This document shows positions 1-8,550 of a DNA stretch of 14,405 nucleotides, piece after piece. The stretch spans positions 1 through 14,405 of the forward strand of contig JAJOHG010000554.1 in NCBI GenBank assembly GCA_021029095.1, in the 5' to 3' direction. The notes below the pieces were generated by a model that was not told the DNA's origin, made no database searches, and saw only the letters and a program-made list of their open reading frames with translations. A program made the translations under genes and the position numbers. Position 1 is the first letter of the stretch. The number at the start of each line of letters is the position of its first letter. This DNA comes from Phellopilus nigrolimitatus. Lineage: Eukaryota > Basidiomycota > Agaricomycetes > Hymenochaetales > Hymenochaetaceae.

Positions 1-603
1 AAAGAAGCTATGCGGATGACGATGCAGACAGTTACACCGTCGAGAACGTCTGTTGTTAGTTCAGAAAAGGTGAGATAAGATGCAGATGCAAAACCATCCC
101 GTCGGATTATAGCCATAAATGGTTTCAAAAAGGTTTAGCACTGGCTTGAAGGAGTATGGAGACAGGTAAGTCGTGCGGGAATGATGTCGAAATAGTTGGC
201 GGAGTTCCTTGAAAATGAAAACTGTTTTATTGATAGACTGCGGAAGAGAACATATCCGATTTGATTTTACCCAGTAAAGCGTTGCATTGCGGCAGGCACA
301 TATTACCATAGTGGAAGCCCTAGGGGTAGCATACTCTTTTTCGAGATGCACAGTCGGATATCGTGCGATCAAAGCACGAGCCCTGCAAAATCGATTGCAT
401 AGAGCGCAGCCGTCGTAATTTCATATCGGGGAACACCAGTTCACTTTACACTATCGGTTCAACTTATTGCGAGATAACGAATACAAGGTGCACTCACCTT
501 TGAAAAAAACATTTCGCACATGAAATACGGTAAACAAACCAGTGTTTGCATTTATGACCAAAAGATAAGCAACACACATGATCTTACACCTTGATTGATT
601 CCA
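1..603. other. 3' flank of the isochorismatase gene, no supported gene
   Basis: This stretch lies downstream of the minus-strand hydrolase stop at 604-606. Open frames here, such as 61-372 on the minus strand, show no recognisable motif, no convincing splice structure and no family resemblance. A short plus-strand frame ending in TAG at 57-59 could be the tail of a gene lying to the left, but only 18 codons are visible. I see nothing firm. Confidence 0.5.
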
Positions 604-1809
604 CTACTTCCTTAACGCTCCTTCGGCGACACGCACGCTGTCCGAGAGGAAACCGTAGCTCTGCACATACGATCTTAACGACTACGTCATCTCAGCGAAG
701 GATATCCACGTACATTTCCTATATTGTAGTAAATGTTTTCAAGGCCGCCCGCCGGCGATGTTGTGGCGGTTGCATCTTTGATGAGAACGATATCGTATCC
801 TCTATAGTATGAATCGACGACAGTGCCGAGAACGCACTGTAGGATTTTCGGAACGTCAGCACGGTGCGACACTGATATTTATTCATGTGAGAAAAGCTGC
901 CTTGCCTGATCGGCATTCACGCCAGAGAAAAACAGAGTGTTGATCCCTTCTTCCTGCAAATAAAGATCGAGCGAGGACTGCGGGCCCCAAAGCGCGCTCA
1001 TCCTACCAGACTATTAGGATAAAGTAGCACACCATCTACAAATCTCCCTGACGTACCTGTTCTTGTGGATCCAGACGTCCGTCCTTTCTTCCTTTCCCTT
1101 CACGTATTCCGCCTGCAGGGGACCATACAACTCAGAGTTGTACGCGTCGCGCATGAGCTTCCGCCCGAACCCGCCCTGCAGCTCCGAGCCGAGCCCGCCC
1201 GTGTTGTTCTTCATGAACCCGCGGACGAGGCTCGGGGGGATCGTCTGGAGCTCGTGTTCTGTGAGTCCCCAATTTCTGAGACAATTTGTTCTAGCGGCGG
1301 AACAATGCAGTAAAATGGAAGGGACTTACACCCAGATAATCTTGACACCCGCTGTCCTAAGGGCGGTATGACGTCGAGCAGCGGCTGGACACATGCAAGG
1401 CCCTTCGGATGGTCGCGCAGGTCCGGATGCAAAAAGAAGCTTAATTCGAAGAAAGAATAACTGTGTGTGAGCCCAGCCTGAAAGACATACGAAAAGCTCG
1501 ACGACGTATTTACTTCTGCATATCAATCACGACCAGAGCGCTGCTCTTCGCATCAAACCTGACCGTCCTGGCACCGTCGACCGCAACGTCCAGTTGGCCA
1601 CGCATACACGGCGGATCGCTGGCGCCGTCATCGATAGTATCGTCTTCACCGCTAGCAGCAGCGAGATGTGTCGAACGCGTGAGGTCGACGAGACCAGAAG
1701 GATATTCCACCCAGAACGACGCGGCGTTGCCGTACTCTGTCGGCTTCTCGACGAGGGGGCGAGTCTGCATACTCGGCTGCTTTGTCTCGTCGACACTGCT
1801 ATCAGCCAT
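604..1809 (-). CDS. isochorismatase-family cysteine hydrolase (apparent frameshift in exon 2)
   Basis: Predicted exons, 5' to 3' on the minus strand, are 1809-1514, 1439-1330, 1275-1057, 1002-906, 836-714 and 660-604, about 300 residues. The fold is recognised from the first strand ending ALVVIDMQ followed by NFFLHPDLR, then WVNWGLTEHEL, GFMKNNTGGLGSELQ, TDVWIHKNR and GVNADQCVLGT. Known family biochemistry uses an Asp-Lys-Cys triad; here the best candidates are Asp96, Lys207 and Cys242. Members hydrolyse amides, ureides or vinyl ethers, and the substrate cannot be read from sequence. The first ~85 residues are a low-complexity N-terminal extension. Exon 2 changes frame at about 1360: HPDLR...DVIPPL is in one frame and RTAGVKIIWV in the next, as if one base were missing after the CCC at 1363-1361. 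All other exon phases agree. Intron 837-905 has a GC donor. The start at 1809 is the first ATG of the open frame. Confidence 0.92.
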
Positions 1810-2225
1810 GCCGATAGGGTGTTACTGAAGACTGTGAAGGAACAATCATGGTCGGATTGTACTATTTGAGGCGCGTAGAAGATAACAAGCACGGATCGTG
1901 GGCGCTACTCAATGTATAATTTCCTTTTACGGAAAATCATTTCCACTTACCCCCTTCGGCGGTATCGCGATAGTAAACGAATGCAATGGAGATACATTGC
2001 TGAACAAATGCGAAAAATGACTACCTATACTAGCTACAGTCCGTACACAAGAACAATACAACATACAGAGTCCTTCGTAAAATGCAGGTCCGTGTCTGTA
2101 ATGTCATATACTAACTACTAAGACGAGAGGGAAACACACATTAAAACAAACTCATGAGATCAAATGCGGCAAATAAGAATGAGGTGAGTGGGAGTCCATG
2201 TGAGTAAACAGGGAAATAGGTTCTA
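1810..2225. other. spacer: upstream region of the hydrolase and 3' end of membrane protein A
   Basis: Both neighbours are on the minus strand, so this 416-bp gap should hold the 3' UTR of membrane protein A (stop at 2226-2228) and the promoter and 5' UTR of the hydrolase. An AT-rich TATA-like run lies at about 1914-1922, roughly 110 bp upstream of the hydrolase ATG. The plus-strand open frame 1912-2121 has no recognisable content. No gene is supported. Confidence 0.45.
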
Positions 2226-4238
2226 CTATTTTTCGTCCACGGAGTATTCGCTAACGCTGACGTTATCCGGCACATTACGCACCTGCAAAAAAGGCGTCAG
2301 CATCAATGCATGTAATAAATGTCCATGAAGAAGAGGGGCTCACTCCCAAAACTGGTCTGGAATAGTCCTGATCATCCTGAAGACCAGAAGCCGTTGTATT
2401 TGCTCGAGTCAGACGAGAGAGTAGGGCTGGATCCAGCCTTTCATCCGCCTTGCCTGCCTGCTCCTCTTCAGCGTGGGGTAGCGACGTCGAGCTCGGATCC
2501 TGACTTGGACCAGCCTGAGTGCCTGACGGTCTCAAAGGATTGCGTGGGGGCGGCGTTGGAGGTGGACCAGAAAGTCCAGGCGTCGTCGGCGGCGTCTTGT
2601 TTATGCCGGCTGCTGCGAGCAGAGGTTCATACGAGCTGAAGCTATAGCTCCGACTATGCTGACCATTCTCGGCACTACCACTCCCACTAGGATGTGAGTC
2701 CGAATTGGGGCTGCCTGGCGGAGGGCTCGACGTCCGTGCAGCGACGTAGCCTTCCGGGACCGAACGGTTAAGCGTGAAGGGATTGGAAGCGTTTGCTGGT
2801 GGATGGACATAGCCGACGTAGGGGTCAAATGGAGCGTCATCACTCTGCTCGGCGCCCGGGACAGGCCCATCATCGTGATAAGCAACGGGAGGGAGCGCAC
2901 CAACGGGTAAACTAGGATGCTGAACCATACCGCGTTCTGCAACCTCGTCTTCGTCGAGAGGGGAACGATGGCCAGTAGGAGCAGCCAGCGCTGCTTCACG
3001 TTCTAGCAGCCGTCTCTTACGTCTCCGACCTACAGCGAATAATAACCAGAGGCAGACTGATGCAGCTGCAAGACCGACGATGAGAAAAACGCCAGCGACG
3101 GCACCCTTGTTACTGAAAAACCTAAGCAAAATATGAGATTCATCGTGCATTATCCTTGTTAGAACACTCACTGTGAATTTCCGGCCCCACCACCACCATC
3201 GGAGCTCAGTGTGGGGTTCATCACTATTTGAGTGAACGTAGACACAGCTCCATTGGAATTGGTCGAAATGAGCGTTGAAACGAATTGCGGAGGGGCTGTC
3301 GTCGTCGTTTGTCCCTGATCGTTTGTAGTGGTGAAAAACTGGGTGCTTGACAATGTCGTCCTGGTAAGCGTTTTAAACAAATGGTATAATCACAGGTAGG
3401 AGGAGTAAAGACTAACTGTGCAACTACAGTAGTATGGGTGCTGCTGGCTGAAGACGTCTGCGACGAGCTGCTCGAGGGTGTCCCGGTGTCTTCACTTGTT
3501 GGTTGAGACGTACTCGAAGCCGACGAGGTAGATGTTTCAGTCGGACTCGTGGACGGGGTGAACGGCGTAGACGATGAGGAGCTCGTGGGCTGTTCAGTTG
3601 AGGAAGTTGTACTGGTCGGCGGAGGAGTCGCGGAAGGCTCGGACGTGGTTGTGGACGTCGAGCTAGTAGTAGAAGTAGAAGTGGAAGTGGAAGTGGAAGT
3701 GGGCTCAGACGACGTCGTTGTGGATGTCGAACTCGAGCTAGAATCGGTAGTTGTCACAGAAGTAGAGGTAGCAGACGAAGTCGTCGTCGGGCTAGAGCTC
3801 GACACTGAAGTTGAAGTTGCCGTGTCAGAAGACGTCGTGGACATATCGCTCGTGGTTGAAGAGGGTAAAACGGTGGAAGAGACACTCGTGGTGGATGTAG
3901 AGGAAGCGTCACTTGAGGTCGTGCCTGAAGACACAGACGATGATGCCCTGAAATGGAGTATAAATCAATGTCCATTATTGGGAAAGGAATTATATCGTTC
4001 CGTGTGGTACTGACTGGGTAGAACCTGTCGATGTATCCGTAGTTGAGTCAGAGGTGGTCGTAGGAGGTGGACCAGTGGAGGACATGGATTGAGTAATTGT
4101 AGATTCGGTCGCAGTCGATTGTGAAGAAGAAGAGTCCGTCGAAGTGGATGGAACAGGCGGTTCCGTTTGAGAAGGAGAGGTGGTCGTTGGGACAATGGAT
4201 TGGGTTAATTCGGAAGGAGAGGTCGTTCCAGAAGACAT
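2226..4238 (-). CDS. Ser/Thr-rich single-pass membrane protein A
   Basis: Exons are 4238-4015, 3947-3417, 3360-3172, 3121-2344 and 2282-2226, all in consistent phase, giving 592 residues. Residues 1 to about 260 are almost entirely Ser, Thr and Pro, a mucin-like region likely to be O-mannosylated. A Thr-rich juxtamembrane segment (TTTTAPPQFVSTLIST, then MNPTLSS) follows. One hydrophobic span starts at NKGAVAGVFLIVGLAAASV (about residues 319-343), then the basic stop-transfer GRRRKRR. The 250-residue tail is Pro-, Ser- and acid-rich and contains an NPF motif, TPPPRNP and DYSRPVLG. The positive-inside rule puts the Ser/Thr region outside. No signal peptide precedes the ATG at 4238. The last intron (2283-2343) is inferred from a GTGAGC donor, a GCTGAC branch and a TTTTTTGCAG acceptor; without it the protein would end at 2275. 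Wall-stress sensors share this layout, but the role is inference. Confidence 0.8.
3663..3703. repeat. short tandem hexanucleotide repeat (GAAGTG/GAAGTA type) in protein A
   Basis: The plus strand carries successive copies of GAAGTA and GAAGTG, reading on the minus strand as alternating Ser and Thr codons in the mucin-like region. The run keeps frame because the unit is six bases, so copy changes would only lengthen or shorten the Ser-Thr stretch. Confidence 0.75.
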
Positions 4239-4367
4239 GTAAACCGAGATAAAACAGAAATTAGAAGTGCGTCGCGTTTTGTGAGGCAGTCGAGTCCCCG
4301 GACGAGATGATTAGAAGTATATGCGCACAACACAGTCAGCGCTTGTCAGGATGTAAGGATACGCAAG

Positions 4368-4445
4368 ACGGAATGAAAGAAGAAGGAAGGAAGGAGAAAG
4401 AGATAAAGAAAGTGGAAGAGCGATGTCGTAAGAAAAGAGGACAAG
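4368..4445 (-). promoter_or_regulatory. pyrimidine-rich (on the minus strand) tract upstream of membrane protein A
   Basis: On the minus strand this is a long CT-rich run, including repeats of CCTT and CTTT. In filamentous fungi and basidiomycetes such CT-rich runs are common just upstream of transcription starts. It lies 130-210 bp upstream of the ATG at 4238. The role in start-site choice is inferred from position and composition only. Confidence 0.4.
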
Positions 4446-4519
4446 GCCTAGGGCAGCGAGTGGAAAGAGGAAGGTGGCTACGCCATGCGCGGTGCCTCAT
4501 GGAGATGGATAGGCCGTAC

Positions 4520-4641
4520 CTGTTGTTCCCTGTCTCTTCTGGAGGTCTTTCATGTCTTCATCGCTGTCATGGGTAGCGACGACGAACGCGATCGCGACGA
4601 AGGCGAGTGGGGGAGATCTATTTTGTTGAGGAGGGGCGGCA
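4520..4641 (-). other. orphan minus-strand frame resembling a secretion signal
   Basis: Read on the minus strand, this segment is bounded by a good acceptor (CTCTCCGTGCAG, ending at 4642) and a good donor (ACAACAG followed by GTACGG, from 4519). One frame is open throughout and reads SPPLAFVAIAFVVATHDSDE, a hydrophobic core with a plausible cleavage site, followed a few residues later by QKRQGTT with a Lys-Arg pair. It has no ATG in front. A possible upstream exon (4764-4687, ATG and GTAAGT donor) is in the wrong phase, and no acceptor can join it in frame to protein A. It may be a lost or mis-assembled first exon, or chance. Confidence 0.25.
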
Positions 4642-5263
4642 CTGCACGGAGAGTCCAGACAAGGGAGGTCGGCCGTGTCTACTTACCACGCCCACGCGGC
4701 GAAGCGTCACCGCCAGCAAGCGACTCTTCGTCGGCTCTCTCCGGTTGAGCTTTGCAAGCCACATCCGTTTCACTTCAGTTTCACTTACACCCTACTCCAT
4801 ATCTTTACTAGTGCTCTAAGCCGTTTTATGCTAACAACACAAGTGCATCTACATTATTTACCGACTTTTTCTCTTTTTTCAAATCAAATGTTGTTATCTT
4901 CGCGCTCCATCGGATCTAATTTGGTCCACACGCTGCGCGGGAGCCCTATTCAAAGAAATCGGTGAAAGTGTGTCCTCAAACGTACATTTGTGTTAGTGCG
5001 TGGCTATCAGTCGTACGATCAATGATTCAGTGATCTCCATAGCTTGAAGCGCTCCGCGAACACGTTGCTAAGTAATATGACGCCGCGCGACTCAGAAAAC
5101 GAATGCAACTCGCCATTCCGACAAGAGCGCGTCTGAAGCACATGGCGGTGCGCAGCCGGCGAAACGTACTCCACGGACGCAGTGCTACAAGTTGCCAGTT
5201 GTTACCACTTTTGTATTCGTGAGAAGATTATGTTACTAGCCTTAGGGAACCGGGGCCAAGCCG

Positions 5264-5332
5264 TTCTTCTAGTTACTTTATCTTCATCTTCTCTTCGCCA
5301 TTGCGCAGTCTCCCTTTCCTGTCGACTTCCCA
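5264..5332 (+). promoter_or_regulatory. pyrimidine-rich tract upstream of the GT31 gene
   Basis: A CT-rich stretch (TTCTTCTAGTTAC, then TCTTCATCTTCTCTTCGCC and TCTCCCTTTCCTG) lies 120-190 bp before the ATG at 5453. Its position matches the CT-rich runs that often precede fungal transcription starts. No clear TATA box was seen next to it. Function is inferred. Confidence 0.4.
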
Positions 5333-5452
5333 AGATACGGGCATTGTCAACGACAGCGACCAAGACAAGCCTGTCCGCCACTTTGTGCATCTCGCTCGTA
5401 TTTATATTTCTCAAACGGCGACAGACCCACATTCGTTTAGCACCCGACGCCC

Positions 5453-7969
5453 ATGCCTTTCCGTCTTAATCTTTTGGAGCCTCGCAATTCGCGTCCGCCT
5501 CCTCGAATAGCCATACCATCTGAAGATTATGACAGCGCCTCGAGCACGGACTCGACCGAGACTGCAAAATCTTGTTTTCGTTCCTCGCATGAAGGTCGAG
5601 ATCACTCTTCATATGTCGCGTCGGCTTCGACCTCCCTTGCGCCCACGTCTTCCTACAGAAGCTCCTCAGACTTTCTCCTCCACCCGACTAACGAGCCAGG
5701 CCGTTTCTCTGGCGCGTCTTCTGCTGCGGGGACTCCAGTTCCTTCGCGCTCAGGTACTCCGCTGCCGCAGTTCTATTCGTCTGCGGCGAGCTCGTCCTGC
5801 ACATCCGATGCAGATAGCGAACCGACGAGTCCGCTGCTGCCGCGTAACAGAAGAAACCGCTGGTGGAATGACGATGGCCAACGCTGGTGGATCACTTCAC
5901 GTGAAGGGAGAAGGAGGCGGCGGCGCAAAGAAAGCTGGTGCAGTGGGAGGTTTATCAGAAGAGTCATTAGAGTCGTCCTTCGACACCCATTGTTCCCCAC
6001 ACAACCTACTTCTATCGTGAGTTCCCAGTCTCACCTATTGAAGCACGCGTTATCTTGCTTCGGATTTACTGATTGGTTTTACTCAGCTCTTAACACTACT
6101 CGTTCTTACAATCTTCGCCATCTTACTTACCCTCCTCCTAATTCACGTCCTTAATCCAGACAAGGAGCCTCTCCCGTGGCGCGCATATTGTTCGATACCC
6201 TCGGTTTCTACCTCTCCGCCGTCCTTGAGCGCCACGTCGTACTCCCCCGGTTATCCTTTCAACTCACTTGCTCCCTCCGATGTGTCTTCTCTCTCTTCAA
6301 TAGTTCCCAATTCTTTTCCACCTCCTCACCTGGATGATTATCCCCCAGCTGGTGTCTTTCTGGGTGTTTTTACGATGGACTCGGCCGTCGAGCGCCGCAT
6401 GCTTGTCAGAAGCACATGGGCTAGCCACGAGCGTAGCCGAAATGGCGCGGGTGCGGGTGATGACGGTTTAGGTACCAGCAGGACTGTTGTTCGATTTGTC
6501 TTGGGTAAACCAAGAAGTAGCTGGGACAGGAGAATACAGCTCGAAGCTGAGAGTGAGTTCCCTTGATTTTATTATCTTTTTTTTAATGCTAAATGGTTCT
6601 TTTTATAGCCTATAATGACATGATCGTGCTTCCCATCGCGGAAAATATGAACTCCGGCAAGACCCACTCATTCTTTGATTGGGCCTCTACGGAGGCTTGG
6701 GTTCCTCCTTTGCCCGCCGATCACGACTCTAAACTCGCCGCTAATTACTCCTACACAAACATCACTGCGAGCAGTCCCGTTCCTTTGGCCAGACACGATC
6801 CATATCCAGCACGGCAGGAGTGGCATTTGTCCGGCCAGCAGACGCCCTGGGTGCGCCCGGATTTTATCGTGAAAGTAGACGATGATTCGTTCGTCATGCT
6901 CGCGGAGCTCGAGGCACGTCTGCGCGTCGAGTTGCACACCAAGACACGGTATACACCGGAGAACGGCACGTTATACTCTCGAGATCCGAGTTCAGAAACG
7001 CCACACACCGGAATGCCGGAGCCGGACGTTCATAAGCCCTCTTCTTCGAGTGTGGGTATTAATGCTACCGCGGCCCCTCTTTACGAGCGCGCTCCGCCCA
7101 GCCAGGTTCCTGCGTCCCGACCGTCCCCTGTCGATGATCCGCTCGTGTATTGGGGCTATCTAGTCAAAAACCAGTTCATGGCCGGCGAGTTATATGCATT
7201 GAGCTGGAGTCTAGTTGACTGGGTTGCGCGAGATCCGACTGTAAAGAGCATGACGAGGGGAAAGGAAGATAAACAGGTGGCAAGGTGGATGAGGTTGCAT
7301 CCTCGAGCACCAGAGGTGCGGTGGAAGAGCGAAAGGTGTTGGATTTACGACCATCCGCGAGCAGGCACAGTGTATGTTTTTTTATAAGTCCTTACTTCAT
7401 ATCACAGGTTACTGACATCGAGTCTTGACAGCTATTCACATGGCTTTCTTTTCCCATCTGAAGTCACGCGAGCCCGGAAGAGCATTATTTCGTATCTGAG
7501 CGCTGCAACTGAGTTTTTTGGCGGCCTGGCATCGGCGCCATTCGCTGCTGCACCTATCGGAGATGGGTCGTCGCCCACGTCGTGGGCATACTCAAGTGTC
7601 ACCGCATTCGGCGTGCGCTACAATCCCCCTCTCTCTGACCTCACGACTCTTCAGGCTGTGGAGGCGCTCGTTGAAGGCTCTGACACGTCGAAGCTGAAGG
7701 AAGGGGGCGACGTTACCGCCGAGGACGCGTGGATAAGGCGCGAAGGTCGCAAAACTCGCTACGAGGACAAGCGTGTGGGCGGGACCATCGTCGTGCATTT
7801 CATCAAGAAGAATCCATGGTTCCTAGAGACGGCGCTCGCGTTCCTCGAGGGCGAGGAGCAGACCGTCCGCGAAAAGAAACAACACTTCATCGACCGAGCG
7901 CTTGGCTTGCCTGGCAACTCTTCCGACGTTTTGTCCGGCACCTCTTCGTCGGTGCCTCAAAGTCGATAG
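5453..7969 (+). CDS. GT31-family (beta-1,3-galactosyltransferase-like) type II membrane glycosyltransferase
   Basis: Exons 5453-6016, 6087-6552, 6609-7371 and 7432-7969 join in phase to give 776 residues. Residues 1-188 are a Ser-rich, presumably cytosolic tail with a strongly basic patch (GRRRRRRK near residue 160). Exon 2 opens with a hydrophobic anchor, LLTLLVLTIFAILLTLLLI (about 189-207), as in Golgi type II enzymes. The luminal part has GVFLGVFTMDSAVERRMLVR, then EAETYNDMIVLPI...NSGKT, the metal-binding KVDDDSFV (Asp434-436), YWGYLVKNQFMAGELYALS and GKEDKQVARWM, which matches the GT31 E-D motif. It probably transfers a sugar (galactose or GlcNAc in known members) from a UDP-sugar to a glycan; donor and acceptor are not predictable. 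Several N-glycosylation sequons occur in the luminal part. The ATG at 5453 starts the open frame. No frameshift is seen. Confidence 0.92.
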
Positions 7970-8550
7970 CAGTCGGGTCTGGCTTTTCCCCGCTTTTCGC
8001 AGGCTTGATATGATCCTTCCCAAATCTCCATATCTTTTGCTTTCAGGCTCTGAACTTGGTGTAACTCATACGATCATTTGCGTCAACAATCTGTACAATT
8101 CACACTTGCATACTTTTTCTTATATTCTCCAGCGTTCTGCCCTCCTGTCATTGCGTCGAGCCTGTCTTTTCTCGGCCTCTGTTCCTCATCTTTTTCCTCC
8201 CATTCGTTCTAAATGACATTGACAACGTGGATGCAACAAATAACTTTTCCTTTTCTTTTCAAAAGTATATATTCTTTGGACTGTTCACATTCGCCTCTTC
8301 ACCCATTATACCACCATCTAACTTTTATCAAAGGATTTTCGTCTCAGCTCTTGTTTTAAAGACGGTGCTTATTGTTATTGCGCCCAAATGTAAATTCGGA
8401 TAGCCTACCAATTCAGACAAATCTTTGCAATTTCACGTCATGTGCGAGGCCGCAATTGCAAATTACTACTTTACAAAAGTGGTCTCGCTGTAGTATACAT
8501 CACATTGTATTTTTACACTGTTAAATGACTTCTGATCATTTCCTCTCCTG
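7970..8550. other. convergent 3' spacer between the GT31 and GST-like genes
   Basis: The GT31 stop (7967-7969, plus) and the GST-like stop (8551-8553, minus) face each other across 581 bp. The sequence is T- and CT-rich on the plus strand, suggesting 3' UTRs. The plus-strand open frame 7902-8216 overlaps the end of GT31 in another frame and has no recognisable content. No gene is supported. Confidence 0.5.

Larger units (their letters stand above)
4239..5452. other. 1.2-kb divergent intergenic region between membrane protein A and the GT31 gene
   Basis: The region separates two divergently transcribed start codons (4238 minus, 5453 plus), so it should contain both promoters and 5' UTRs. I see a purine-rich tract next to protein A, a pyrimidine-rich tract next to GT31, and a minus-strand frame at 4520-4641 that resembles a secretion signal. 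Plus-strand open frames at 4307-4965 and 5182-5469 show no family resemblance and probably arise by chance. Confidence 0.5.

Noticed and set aside
1..59. Plus-strand frame ending in TAG at 57-59, possible end of a gene to the left.
   Set aside because: Only 18 codons are visible, without motif; cannot be told from chance.
61..372. 103-codon minus-strand open frame.
   Set aside because: No recognisable family, no codon or splice support, and located in a 3' flank.
591..812. Plus-strand open frame over the last exons of the hydrolase.
   Set aside because: It is the shadow of conserved minus-strand exons with clear splice sites.
1325..1395. A tiny intron in hydrolase exon 2 instead of a frameshift.
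   Set aside because: The only fitting intron would be about 39 nt and would remove conserved residues of the fold.
3549..4013. Long plus-strand open frame rich in Val and Glu.
   Set aside because: It is the complement of Ser/Thr codons in membrane protein A, and a similar shadow occurs opposite protein B.
4239..4518. Non-AG (for example AC-ending) acceptor linking the signal-like exon to membrane protein A.
   Set aside because: Would need a rare intron type and there is no matching branch signal.
4642..4764. A minus-strand ATG exon (4764-4687) with GTAAGT donor as first exon joined to the signal-like exon.
   Set aside because: The junction is in the wrong phase and runs into a stop; it would need another base change.
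4307..4965. Plus-strand open frames in the divergent spacer.
   Set aside because: Low complexity, no family resemblance, no supported start or splice pattern.
7902..8216. 104-codon plus-strand open frame after GT31.
   Set aside because: Overlaps the GT31 end in another frame and continues into T-rich 3' flank without motif.
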